64,000 nucleotides of DNA, from the NCBI RefSeq assembly GCF_002744715.1, contig NZ_KZ319371.1, positions 62,001 through 126,000 of the forward strand, given 5' to 3'. Below are positions 8,607 through 15,952 of this stretch, piece after piece; positions within the stretch are counted from its first letter, which is position 1; each line of letters opens with the position of its first letter. Source of the DNA: Marinobacter profundi. Its GTDB lineage: Bacteria > Pseudomonadota > Gammaproteobacteria > Pseudomonadales > Oleiphilaceae. The notes under the pieces were generated by a model. That model saw only the letters and a list, made by a program, of their open reading frames with translations. It did no database searches and was not told where the DNA came from. The position numbers were made by a program, and so were the translations under genes.

Positions 8607-8673
8607 CAAGAACTCTCTTTCCCGTTAACACCCGAAATCACCGTTACCGCGCTGGACAGGGCAATTTGCCCGA

Positions 8674-9762
8674 TTATGAGTCAGAACCCGCCAGTTCCGG
8701 AACAACCCCACCCATCGCCACGCGATTTCGCCCTTCCGCCTTGGCCCGATACAGAGCCCGGTCAGCGCGGGTGATGGTCGCCCTCAGATCTTCACCCGGA
8801 CCAAACTCGCTGACACCTGCGCTGATCGTTACAGTGAGGTCAAGACCGGTCGCCTTGCGCCAGTCATAATTCCGCAACGCCGCCCGAATTCGTTCAGCAC
8901 TCTCCCGGGCAATCCCGATATCGGCCTCCGGCAAGAGCGCGAGGTACTCCTCTCCGCCCCACCGCGCGATCTGGTCCTGCTTGCGCAACTGAGCCAGCAA
9001 AACCTCCGTAATTCCGAGCAGTACCTTGTCGCCAACATCATGGCCAAACTGGTCATTGATCGACTTGAAATGATCCACATCCAACAGAATAACCCCGGCC
9101 GGACGACCGGTGCGGCAGAACCGGGCCAGCTCCTTCTCGGCGAGATCGGTCATGTGACGGCGATTGAGCAGGCCGGTCAGCGGGTCGGTCGTTGCCAGCT
9201 GACGAAGCTTGCGACTGGCACTGGTAACCATCGAGAGGTAGAAGAACGACAGGTAACTGAACATGGCGAAAACCACGCTCAGATTGAACAGATGCACCGC
9301 CAGCAAGGCGCCCGGGGTAACAGGTTGCAGGGGCTCGATGGTCCACATCAGCACATCCAGCCCGACGTAGTAGCCCCAGAGCACCAGCAACGCGATCACC
9401 GCACCCCGCAGACTGGCACTGACAAACAGCGCAGGAATGAACATCAGCAGGTAATAATGAAAACCACTTTCCCAGCCGATCAGGACGGTACCAAGCCCGG
9501 CGTGGACCAGGACCTCGGTCCAGATCAGGCCTACCGCCAGGCGGTTCCGCCGCCGGCCAAGGGCGTGATAGGCCGCCACGTACATGGCGACGCTGACCAC
9601 GTTGACCCAGGCAAGAATGGGTGAACCGAGCAGGTGAAAGAGGAAGAAAAAAGCGACATCGATCGACCCGGCAATCTGGCAACAACGCCGGGCAACCTGC
9701 CAGAACTGCGGGCGGCGCTCCGGTGAGGTTTCCCTGACAGCGGAAGAACTCATGCTTTCCAT
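8674..9762 (-). CDS. Membrane-bound diguanylate cyclase (GGDEF)
   Basis: The 362-residue protein has roughly six N-terminal membrane segments (about residues 30-180) and a C-terminal GGDEF domain. The active-site loop is GGEEY (residues 269-273), an active-type variant. An RxxD product-inhibition site (RKQD, 260-263) lies exactly five residues before it. It should make cyclic di-GMP from GTP under control of the membrane sensor part. The start is not certain: 9762 and 9753 are both ATG with weak ribosome sites, and an in-frame extension to 9981 would overlap the upstream gene. Confidence 0.88.
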   Translation of the reverse strand: MESMSSSAVRETSPERRPQFWQVARRCCQIAGSIDVAFFFLFHLLGSPILAWVNVVSVAMYVAAYHALGRRRNRLAVGLIWTEVLVHAGLGTVLIGWESGFHYYLLMFIPALFVSASLRGAVIALLVLWGYYVGLDVLMWTIEPLQPVTPGALLAVHLFNLSVVFAMFSYLSFFYLSMVTSASRKLRQLATTDPLTGLLNRRHMTDLAEKELARFCRTGRPAGVILLDVDHFKSINDQFGHDVGDKVLLGITEVLLAQLRKQDQIARWGGEEYLALLPEADIGIARESAERIRAALRNYDWRKATGLDLTVTISAGVSEFGPGEDLRATITRADRALYRAKAEGRNRVAMGGVVPELAGSDS

Positions 9763-9883
9763 ATACGTTGACAGATCCGTTTGAACTGACCTACAGCGTA
9801 AACCCAAACCTGCAAAGATGCTCCCGAAGAACTGCAAACTTCTGAAAATTCTCGTGCTGCCACACCCACTGACGGATCCCGGG

Positions 9884-10690
9884 TCAGTTGACCCGCCAGT
9901 AAAACATCCCTGATTTCTTCCCCAGTATTGTTGCCGAAACATGGCGTTCACTGGCCTTGCCGGCCAGTCCGTAGCACACATGCAATGGCAGCAGGTGCTC
10001 CTCTCGGGGATGACAGAAGCGGGCGTAAGGTGCGAGCTCCCAGTGGATCAGGCGCTCGGCGCGCTCCGACTCGCCCATATCATTAGCGGTGCAAGTGTGC
10101 TCCAGCCAGTCTTCGAAGGCCTGGTTGTGCGCCTGAATATCCGGAGTATTCGGTGCAAAAAATGCTCGCATATTATGAAACGAGAAACCGGATCCGATCA
10201 CCAGCAGGTTGTCGTAGTCCAGCGCCTGCAGCGCCCGGCCGATCGCCAGATGGGCAGCGGCATCCAGGCTGTTCACCAGGGACAGCTGCACACACGGGAT
10301 ATCCGCATTCGGATACATCAGCTTGAGAGGCACGAACACGCCATGATCCAACCCCCGCTGTTCGTCCAGCCGTGCGGAGATCCCGGCGTTTTCCAGCGCC
10401 TGCCGGACCTGCTCCGCCAGTGCCGGCTCGCCCGGACAGGGATATTGGATTTCGTAGGACTCGGGCGGGAACCCATAATAGTCGTAGATCAGCCCCGGAT
10501 TGGCACCCGAGCTGACGGTCGGCACGGCTTCTTCCCAGTGCGCACTAATGACGAGTATGGCGGAGGGCTTGCGCAACGTGCCGGCAAGTCCGGTAAGCCG
10601 GTCGACCATTTCACGGTGGCCCGGATCCCCCAGCAGCGGCATTGGCCCGCCGCCGTGGGAAATAAACAAAACGTCAGTCTGGTTGCTCAT
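9884..10690 (-). CDS. ygiD: DODA-type extradiol aromatic ring-opening dioxygenase (YgiD-like)
   Basis: The 268-residue protein shows the metal and active-site blocks of the 4,5-DOPA dioxygenase family: SHGGGP near the N-terminus, SAHWE, GLDHGVFVPL and the late CHPREEHLLPLH. These iron or zinc enzymes cleave catechol-type rings. GGGAG lies before the ATG at 10690. The gene follows the hydroquinone reductase gene by 48 nt on the same strand and appears to be the third cistron of a LysR-linked DoxX-YqjG-YgiD operon, which supports a role in quinone or catechol removal. Confidence 0.88.
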   Translation of the reverse strand: MSNQTDVLFISHGGGPMPLLGDPGHREMVDRLTGLAGTLRKPSAILVISAHWEEAVPTVSSGANPGLIYDYYGFPPESYEIQYPCPGEPALAEQVRQALENAGISARLDEQRGLDHGVFVPLKLMYPNADIPCVQLSLVNSLDAAAHLAIGRALQALDYDNLLVIGSGFSFHNMRAFFAPNTPDIQAHNQAFEDWLEHTCTANDMGESERAERLIHWELAPYARFCHPREEHLLPLHVCYGLAGKASERHVSATILGKKSGMFYWRVN

Positions 10691-10738
10691 GGCTATGCTC
10701 CCTGGAAACCATTCATGGTCGGACGCCATCGTGCAACA

Positions 10739-11686
10739 TCAGAGAGCGTCGGGCCCGGCGGGCACGATCCCGCCGGGGTTCAACGCCTTGATGGAGTAAT
10801 AGCCCGCCTTGATGTGGTCAATATTTACGGTGCCGGCGATGCCCTCAAGCGCCAGGATCCGCCGCATGTAGGCATGCAGGTGCGGCATTTCCCGAAGCGT
10901 ATTACGGTTGCACTTGAACAACCCGTGATAGGCGGCATCAAAGCGCACCAGGGTTACGAACAGCCGCACATCGGTTTCGGTCAGGCGATCACCGAACAGA
11001 TAGCGGCGGCCATCGGCCAGGCAGGACTCCAGCTCATCCAGTGCGGAAAAAACCCGGTCATAGGCCTCGTCATAGGCCTTCTGGCTGGACGCAAAGCCTG
11101 CCTGATATACACCGTTGTTCAGGTTCCGGTAGATAAAGTCGTTCAGCAAGGCAATCTCGCCGGCGAGATCCTCGGGATGGAGGTCCGGGCCCTCATTCAC
11201 AATTCCGGCGAACGCGCTGTTCAGCATGCGGACGATATCGGCCGATTCATTGTTGACGATGGTCCCCGTCTGCCGGTCCCATAACACCGGCACAGTCGCA
11301 CGACCGGAGATTTGCGGATCGGCGCGGGTGTACAGCTCATGCATGTAACGCACGCCGTTCAGCGCATCCTCGTCGGCACCGGGATAATCCCCAAGCTGCC
11401 AGCCCTGATCCGTCAACCGCGGGTTGACGACGGTTACACCGATAACATCCTGCAACCCTTTCAGCTCGCGGACCATCAACGTCCGCGACGCCCAGGGGCA
11501 GATATACGCGACATAAAGATGATAACGGCCCTGCTCAGCCCGGAAACCGCCGGCACCGGTGGGACCGGGTTTGCCATCCGGCGTGACCCAGTTGCGGAAA
11601 GACGAGGTCTGCCGGATGAACCTCCCCTCATCATCTTTCGACTGCACCGGCTGCCAGTTTTCTTGCCATACACCGTTAACCAGCAT
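10739..11686 (-). CDS. yqjG: Glutathionyl-hydroquinone reductase (YqjG/EcmB family)
   Basis: The 315-residue protein begins MLVNGVWQENWQ and contains the catalytic YICPWASRT motif, whose Cys attacks the glutathionyl thioether, followed by an omega-type glutathione transferase C-terminal domain. The family reduces glutathionyl-hydroquinones to free hydroquinones with glutathione. GGAGGG precedes the ATG at 11686. An intercistronic hairpin separates it from the doxX-like gene upstream. In E. coli yqjF (DoxX) and yqjG are also adjacent and under the LysR regulator YhaJ, which matches this arrangement. Confidence 0.92.
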   Translation of the reverse strand: MLVNGVWQENWQPVQSKDDEGRFIRQTSSFRNWVTPDGKPGPTGAGGFRAEQGRYHLYVAYICPWASRTLMVRELKGLQDVIGVTVVNPRLTDQGWQLGDYPGADEDALNGVRYMHELYTRADPQISGRATVPVLWDRQTGTIVNNESADIVRMLNSAFAGIVNEGPDLHPEDLAGEIALLNDFIYRNLNNGVYQAGFASSQKAYDEAYDRVFSALDELESCLADGRRYLFGDRLTETDVRLFVTLVRFDAAYHGLFKCNRNTLREMPHLHAYMRRILALEGIAGTVNIDHIKAGYYSIKALNPGGIVPAGPDAL

Positions 11687-11721
11687 GATCAAACCCTCCT
11701 CTTGCGATGCCCCCGGATGAT

Positions 11722-11748
11722 GGCACACCCCCGCTCAGGGGGCGTGCC
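11722..11748 (-). other. Intercistronic stem-loop between doxX-like and yqjG genes
   Basis: On the minus-strand transcript an 11-bp stem (one G-U pair) with a 5-nt loop forms in the 95-nt gap. There is no U-run after it, so it looks like an mRNA processing or stability element rather than a terminator. Confidence 0.5.
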
Positions 11749-11781
11749 GGTCATCGTGTTATCGCCCGGTACCCGGCGTAC

Positions 11782-12261
11782 TCAGTGACCAGTGACTATG
11801 CGCTGTCCGCGACCGCCAGCAAATCGCTCCAGAAGCACATTGTCCAGTGCGAACCGTCCACCGCCCTGGATTGCGAGAGACAAGGATACCGCCGCCAGGG
11901 TCAGCGCGTACTCGTAGCCATTATTGGCCATGAACAGGCCATTACCGATATGCACCGCGAACAGCGCCACCAGCATGGTAAAGGCCGCAACCAGCGCCGC
12001 CGGTCGGGTCAGCAGGCCCAACACCAGCGCCAGTCCGCCAAAGAATTCGGCACTACCGGCCAGCAGGGCCATCAGGTAACCCGGCCCGAGGCCAATACTC
12101 GCCAGCCACTGCCCGGTGCCTTCCAGGCCATAACCACCAAACCAGCCAAAAAGCTTCTGGGCGCCGTGGGCCGCAAGAATCAATCCAACCGGGACCCGCA
12201 GGACGAGCGCGGCAAAGCCACCGTTGGAACGGAACAGCGCCTGTGCAAATTGAGTGTTCAT
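11782..12261 (-). CDS. DoxX family membrane protein (YqjF-like)
   Basis: The 159-residue protein has four hydrophobic segments and the DoxX pattern VLRVPVGLILAAHGAQKLFG near the start. GAGGTGATC lies before the ATG. DoxX proteins are small inner-membrane proteins linked to redox or quinone metabolism; the molecular activity is unclear. It is the first gene of the minus-strand operon and is divergent from a LysR gene, mirroring yqjF and yhaJ in E. coli. Confidence 0.87.
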   Translation of the reverse strand: MNTQFAQALFRSNGGFAALVLRVPVGLILAAHGAQKLFGWFGGYGLEGTGQWLASIGLGPGYLMALLAGSAEFFGGLALVLGLLTRPAALVAAFTMLVALFAVHIGNGLFMANNGYEYALTLAAVSLSLAIQGGGRFALDNVLLERFAGGRGQRIVTGH

Positions 12262-12372
12262 GTTGATCACCTCGAATCTTTCTCTGTTGATGTGCCCCGA
12301 AGCCCCGCCTCAGGAGATGTAGCCACTTTACTATCATCGAATCGAAAGACTAAGATCGCTATTGTTGCTTTA

Positions 12373-12393
12373 TTATCAACATATCAACGATAA
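12373..12393. promoter_or_regulatory. Candidate LysR box TTATC-N11-GATAA
   Basis: A 5-bp inverted repeat with an 11-nt spacer, the T-N11-A geometry of LysR-type binding sites, sits 31 nt before the LysR start and 112 nt before the divergent doxX-like start. It is the best operator candidate in the shared AT-rich promoter. Confidence 0.55.
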
Positions 12394-12423
12394 TCTGGAG
12401 TGCTCCCTGAACAGGACATATCC

Positions 12424-13332
12424 ATGGACCGTATCGATGCCATGCGGGCCTTCGTCACGGTGGTGAGCGAAGGCTCTTTCACCCGTGCCGCTGACCGGCT
12501 GGAACTGTCACCTCAACTGGTCAGCAAATACGTTTCCCAGCTGGAACACCACCTGGGCACCCGCCTGCTTAACCGTACCACCCGCAAGATCCACCTGACG
12601 GAGGCGGGCGCCCGCTACCATCAACGTGCCCAGCAAGTGCTCAACGACATCGACGATATGGAGAACCAGCTCGGCGACCTGCAGGGCGAGGCTCGCGGCC
12701 GGCTGCGCATCAGTGCCCCGGTTTCCTTCGCCATCCGCCACATGGCCCCTCTGTTGGCCGAATTCCAGGCGGCCCACCCTGCCGTGGGCATTGACCTGCA
12801 ACTGAACGACCGCAAGGTTGATATCGTCGAGGAAGGATTCGATATCGCCCTGCGCATTGGCCACCTTAAAAGCTCGTCGCTGATTGCCAGGCGCATTGCA
12901 CCGGTACGCCTGGTGATGTGCGCGGCCCCCGCTTACCTGGCGCGACACGGCACCCCCCGGCAACCGGAGGACCTCCGGGACCATCGCTACCTGCGCTACA
13001 GCTATATGGATCCGGAGGCCGGTCAACCGGTGTTCCGGTGGCTGCAAAGCGAGGGTGGCAGCCGGGACAGTGACCTGGTCAGCAACAATGGTGATGTGCT
13101 GGTGGAAGCCGCCATTGCCGGCGCCGGCATCGCCATCCAGCCCACCTTTATAGCCGGCGAGGCTATCCGCGACGGCAAACTGCGCATCCTGCTGCCAGAT
13201 CACGAACCGGAGCCGCTGGCGCTCTATGCGGTGTATGCACACCGGCAACTGCTGGCCAGCAAGGTGCGCAGTTTTATCGACTTCCTCGACGGCTATTTTG
13301 GCGACCCGCCCTATTGGGACCGGTTCGATTGA
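12424..13332 (+). CDS. LysR-family regulator (YhaJ-like)
   Basis: The 302-residue protein begins MDRIDAMRAFVTVVSEGSFT with a winged HTH (AADRLELSPQLVSKYVSQLE) and a LysR substrate domain ending in a FIDFLDGYF helix. This is the CrgA/YhaJ-like subgroup. It is divergent from doxX-yqjG-ygiD, so it is probably their activator, sensing a quinol or aromatic metabolite by analogy with YhaJ. AGGA precedes the ATG at 12424; the upstream in-frame GTG at 12400 is less likely. The ECF42 gene follows on the same strand after 43 nt. Confidence 0.88.
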   Translation: MDRIDAMRAFVTVVSEGSFTRAADRLELSPQLVSKYVSQLEHHLGTRLLNRTTRKIHLTEAGARYHQRAQQVLNDIDDMENQLGDLQGEARGRLRISAPVSFAIRHMAPLLAEFQAAHPAVGIDLQLNDRKVDIVEEGFDIALRIGHLKSSSLIARRIAPVRLVMCAAPAYLARHGTPRQPEDLRDHRYLRYSYMDPEAGQPVFRWLQSEGGSRDSDLVSNNGDVLVEAAIAGAGIAIQPTFIAGEAIRDGKLRILLPDHEPEPLALYAVYAHRQLLASKVRSFIDFLDGYFGDPPYWDRFD

Positions 13333-13375
13333 GATAAGGTTAAGCGGTCAGCGTGGATTTCACGGGTGGAGACGG

Positions 13376-14608
13376 ATGACCAGCCATCAATATGACCTCG
13401 GACAGCTGTACCAGCAACAATCCCGCCGGGTACTGGCGACACTGATTCGCCTGCTCGGTGATTTCGCCCTCGCCGAGGAGGCCATGCAAGAGGCGTTTGC
13501 TGCGGCGGTCCGCCAATGGCCAGGGGAAGGGGTACCCGACAACCCCGTCGCCTGGCTGATTCGCGCCGGGCATCGCAAGGGTATCGACCAGATTCGGCGC
13601 AAACAGACCGCCCAGCACTATTCCTATCTCGTGGCAACGCCGGACGACCCGGTTGTCGATACCGATGATCCATCGATTGAAGACGACCAGCTCCGGTTGC
13701 TGTTCACCTGTTGCCACCCGGGCCTGTCCATGGATGCCCGGGTCGCCATGACCCTGCGGGAGATGTGTGGACTGACCACCGAGCAGGTCGCCAGTGCCCT
13801 CCTGCAAAAACCGGCCACGCTCGCCCAGCGCATTGTGCGTGCCAAGAAGAAAATCCGTGATGCGGGCATACCCTACGAAGTGCCCGATGCGAAGCAGCTT
13901 CCCGAACGACTGCCCGGCGTCTTGCAGGTTATCTATCTGGTCTTTAACGAGGGCTATTCCCGCAGTGAGGGTGAATCGGTGGTGGATGTCAGTCTGTCGG
14001 CGGAAGCCATTCGCCTGGCGGGAGCACTGACCCAGTTGTTGCCCCAGGGGGAGGTGTTCGGGTTGCTGGCGTTGATGCTGCTGCACGACTCACGACGCCC
14101 GGCCCGCCAGGATGCCAGTGGCGAGCTGATCACGCTGGAAGACCAGGACCGTACCCTCTGGAACGAGGCGAGCATCCGTCAGGGCCTGCAATCGCTGGAG
14201 CACGCCCTTGCCAGCACACCCATGGGCATCTACACCCTGCAGGCATCCATTGCTGCGGTCCATGCCCGGGCCGCCCGGGCCGAGGATACCGACTGGGCCC
14301 GGATTGTTCGCCTGTACGACGCGCTGTACCGCCGGCAGCCTTCTCCGGTGATCGCCCTCAACCGCGCGGCGGCCGTCGCCATGCGTGACACACCGGCGGA
14401 TGGCCTGGCACTGCTGGAGCAGCTTACCAGCCACAAGGAAATCCTCGGTTACCACCTGTTCCACGCCGCCCGGGCCGACCTGCACCGCCGGGCGGGTAAC
14501 CGGGCATCCGCCATCAGTGCCTACCAGCGAGCGCTGGCCCTGGCCACCCAGGGCCCGGAACGGCGCTTTCTCGAGCGCCGGCTGAAGGAACTGGACAGCG
14601 CCTCCTGA
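13376..14608 (+). CDS. ECF42-type RNA polymerase sigma factor with C-terminal TPR-like extension
   Basis: The 410-residue protein has a sigma-2 region at about 10-75 (LGDFALAEEAMQEAFAAAV), a sigma-4 region at about 105-165 (TTEQVASALLQKPATLAQRI) and a 230-residue C-terminal extension of the DUF6596/TPR type, with the conserved YLVFNEGYS. This architecture defines ECF42. These sigma factors have no anti-sigma factor; the C-terminal extension is needed for activity. As is usual, small DGPF/YCII-type genes follow directly. GTGGAGACGG precedes the ATG. Confidence 0.92.
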   Translation: MTSHQYDLGQLYQQQSRRVLATLIRLLGDFALAEEAMQEAFAAAVRQWPGEGVPDNPVAWLIRAGHRKGIDQIRRKQTAQHYSYLVATPDDPVVDTDDPSIEDDQLRLLFTCCHPGLSMDARVAMTLREMCGLTTEQVASALLQKPATLAQRIVRAKKKIRDAGIPYEVPDAKQLPERLPGVLQVIYLVFNEGYSRSEGESVVDVSLSAEAIRLAGALTQLLPQGEVFGLLALMLLHDSRRPARQDASGELITLEDQDRTLWNEASIRQGLQSLEHALASTPMGIYTLQASIAAVHARAARAEDTDWARIVRLYDALYRRQPSPVIALNRAAAVAMRDTPADGLALLEQLTSHKEILGYHLFHAARADLHRRAGNRASAISAYQRALALATQGPERRFLERRLKELDSAS

Positions 14609-14627
14609 AAAGAATTTTTAGCCCCCC

Positions 14628-14654
14628 TGTCGATTGCCACCGGTGTTGTGCGAC
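14628..14654 (+). promoter_or_regulatory. Candidate ECF42-dependent promoter (TGTCGA-N17-CGAC)
   Basis: TGTCGA is followed after 17 nt by CGAC, 35 nt upstream of the VOC start and just past the sigma-factor stop. From memory, the reported ECF42 target motif is TGTCGA at -35 and CGA(C/T) at -10, so this fits a self-directed promoter for the three downstream genes. Confidence 0.65.
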
Positions 14655-14688
14655 TTAACCGTAAAACCCACCGAAGGAGAAGGACATC

Positions 14689-15198
14689 ATGAAAGAACTG
14701 TTGATGCGCAAGGCAGAGATGGACGACGAAAACAGTGGCTTGCCCCGGGGGGACATGCTGCAGGACCTGGATCGACTCCCCCTGGAGATGAATGTGCATG
14801 TGGGCTTCCCCGGCAACTGTCGCGAGGCCATGACCTTCTACCAGGAGGTGACGGGCGGCCAGCTGGAGGCGATGCTCAGCTTCGGGGAAACCCCGGCCGC
14901 CGAAGGTGTACCGGCGGACTGGCATGACAAGATCATTCATGCCTCCGTCAATATACGCGGGCGTCGCCTGATGGGGGCGGATGCCATGGGTGATTGTTAC
15001 GAGGCTCCCCAGGGCGCGCAGATCCACCTGGAATACGGGAATCCGGAGCAGGCAGAACGGGTATTCCGTCAACTTGGGGAGGGCGGCGCCGTGATCATGC
15101 CATTTGAGGAGACGTTCTGGGCACAGCGGTTCGGAATGACCCGGGACCGTTTCGGAGTGCAGTGGATGATCAGCTGTCAGACCAGGTCCTGCCTGTAA
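14689..15198 (+). CDS. VOC/PhnB-like glyoxalase-fold protein
   Basis: The 169-residue protein has the VOC-fold pattern LEMNVHVGFPGNCREAMTFYQEVTGG and ends with a DRFGVQWMI block, as in PhnB-like proteins. AAGGAGAAGG lies before the ATG. The first 30 residues are an extra polar tail compared with typical family members. It is the first gene after the ECF42 promoter candidate. Function is not established; ECF42 neighbours are often of this kind. Confidence 0.82.
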   Translation: MKELLMRKAEMDDENSGLPRGDMLQDLDRLPLEMNVHVGFPGNCREAMTFYQEVTGGQLEAMLSFGETPAAEGVPADWHDKIIHASVNIRGRRLMGADAMGDCYEAPQGAQIHLEYGNPEQAERVFRQLGEGGAVIMPFEETFWAQRFGMTRDRFGVQWMISCQTRSCL

Positions 15199-15215
15199 AC
15201 GACAAGGAGGAAACC

Positions 15216-15575
15216 ATGAAATACGTCGCCCTGGTCTACTACCAGGAGAGCATTATCAACGCCATGACCGAGCAGGAATGGCACGACCTCAACCAGGAAT
15301 GCGTGGCCGGTGTGGAGCGACTGACCTCCCAGGGCAATTACGTCACCGGCCAGCCTCTGCAGCCGGTCGACACCGCCACCACCGTGCGGGTACGCAACGG
15401 AGAGCTGCTGGTAACCGACGGCCCGTTCGCGGAAACCAAAGAACAACTGGCTGGGTTCTACCTGCTGGAGGCCAGAGATCTTAATGAAGCACTGCAACTG
15501 GCCGGCCGGATACCGCCGGCACGCTTCGGTAGCATTGAAGTGCGTCCGGTACGGGAGCTCCCCCCCAAAGACTGA
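15216..15575 (+). CDS. YCII/DGPF-domain protein
   Basis: The 119-residue protein MKYVALVYYQES... carries the eponymous DGPF motif (residues 68-71, in VTDGPFAETKE). AAGGAGGAAA gives a near-consensus ribosome site before the ATG at 15216. YCII-type proteins have a ferredoxin-like alpha/beta fold and are the standard partners of ECF42 sigma factors; their biochemical activity is unknown. An in-frame upstream start at 15162 would overlap the preceding gene and is rejected. Confidence 0.9.
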   Translation: MKYVALVYYQESIINAMTEQEWHDLNQECVAGVERLTSQGNYVTGQPLQPVDTATTVRVRNGELLVTDGPFAETKEQLAGFYLLEARDLNEALQLAGRIPPARFGSIEVRPVRELPPKD

Positions 15576-15590
15576 ACAAGGAGAAACACC

Positions 15591-15944
15591 ATGAGTTATG
15601 TCGATGGATTTGTTGCTGCAGTACCAACCGCCAACAAGGCGAAATACATCAGGCACGCCAGCGACGCCGCTGCGGTCTTCAAGGAATACGGCGCTCTGAA
15701 GATAGTGGAATGCTGGGGCGATGACGTGCCTGACGGCGAAATCACCTCATTTCCCATGGCGGTGAAATGCCGTCCGGACGAGACCGTCATCTTCTCATGG
15801 CTGGTCTGGCCGTCCCGCGAAGTGCGGGACCAGGCCATGCCCAGGCTTATGGAAGACCCCCGCCTGAAACCAGATGTAAATCCCATGCCGTTTGATGGCA
15901 AGCGATTAATCTACGGGGGCTTTGAAGTCGTGGTTGACGAATAG
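15591..15944 (+). CDS. DUF1428 family protein
   Basis: The 117-residue protein begins MSYVDGFVAAVPTANKAKYI, the DUF1428 signature, and contains KIVECWGDDVPDG. It has a dimeric alpha/beta-barrel fold by family. AAGGAGAAACACC precedes the ATG. It is the last gene of the ECF42-linked operon, 15 nt after the DGPF gene, and its stop lies 8 nt from the convergent YcaO gene. Confidence 0.9.
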   Translation: MSYVDGFVAAVPTANKAKYIRHASDAAAVFKEYGALKIVECWGDDVPDGEITSFPMAVKCRPDETVIFSWLVWPSREVRDQAMPRLMEDPRLKPDVNPMPFDGKRLIYGGFEVVVDE

Positions 15945-15952
15945 CCGGGCGT

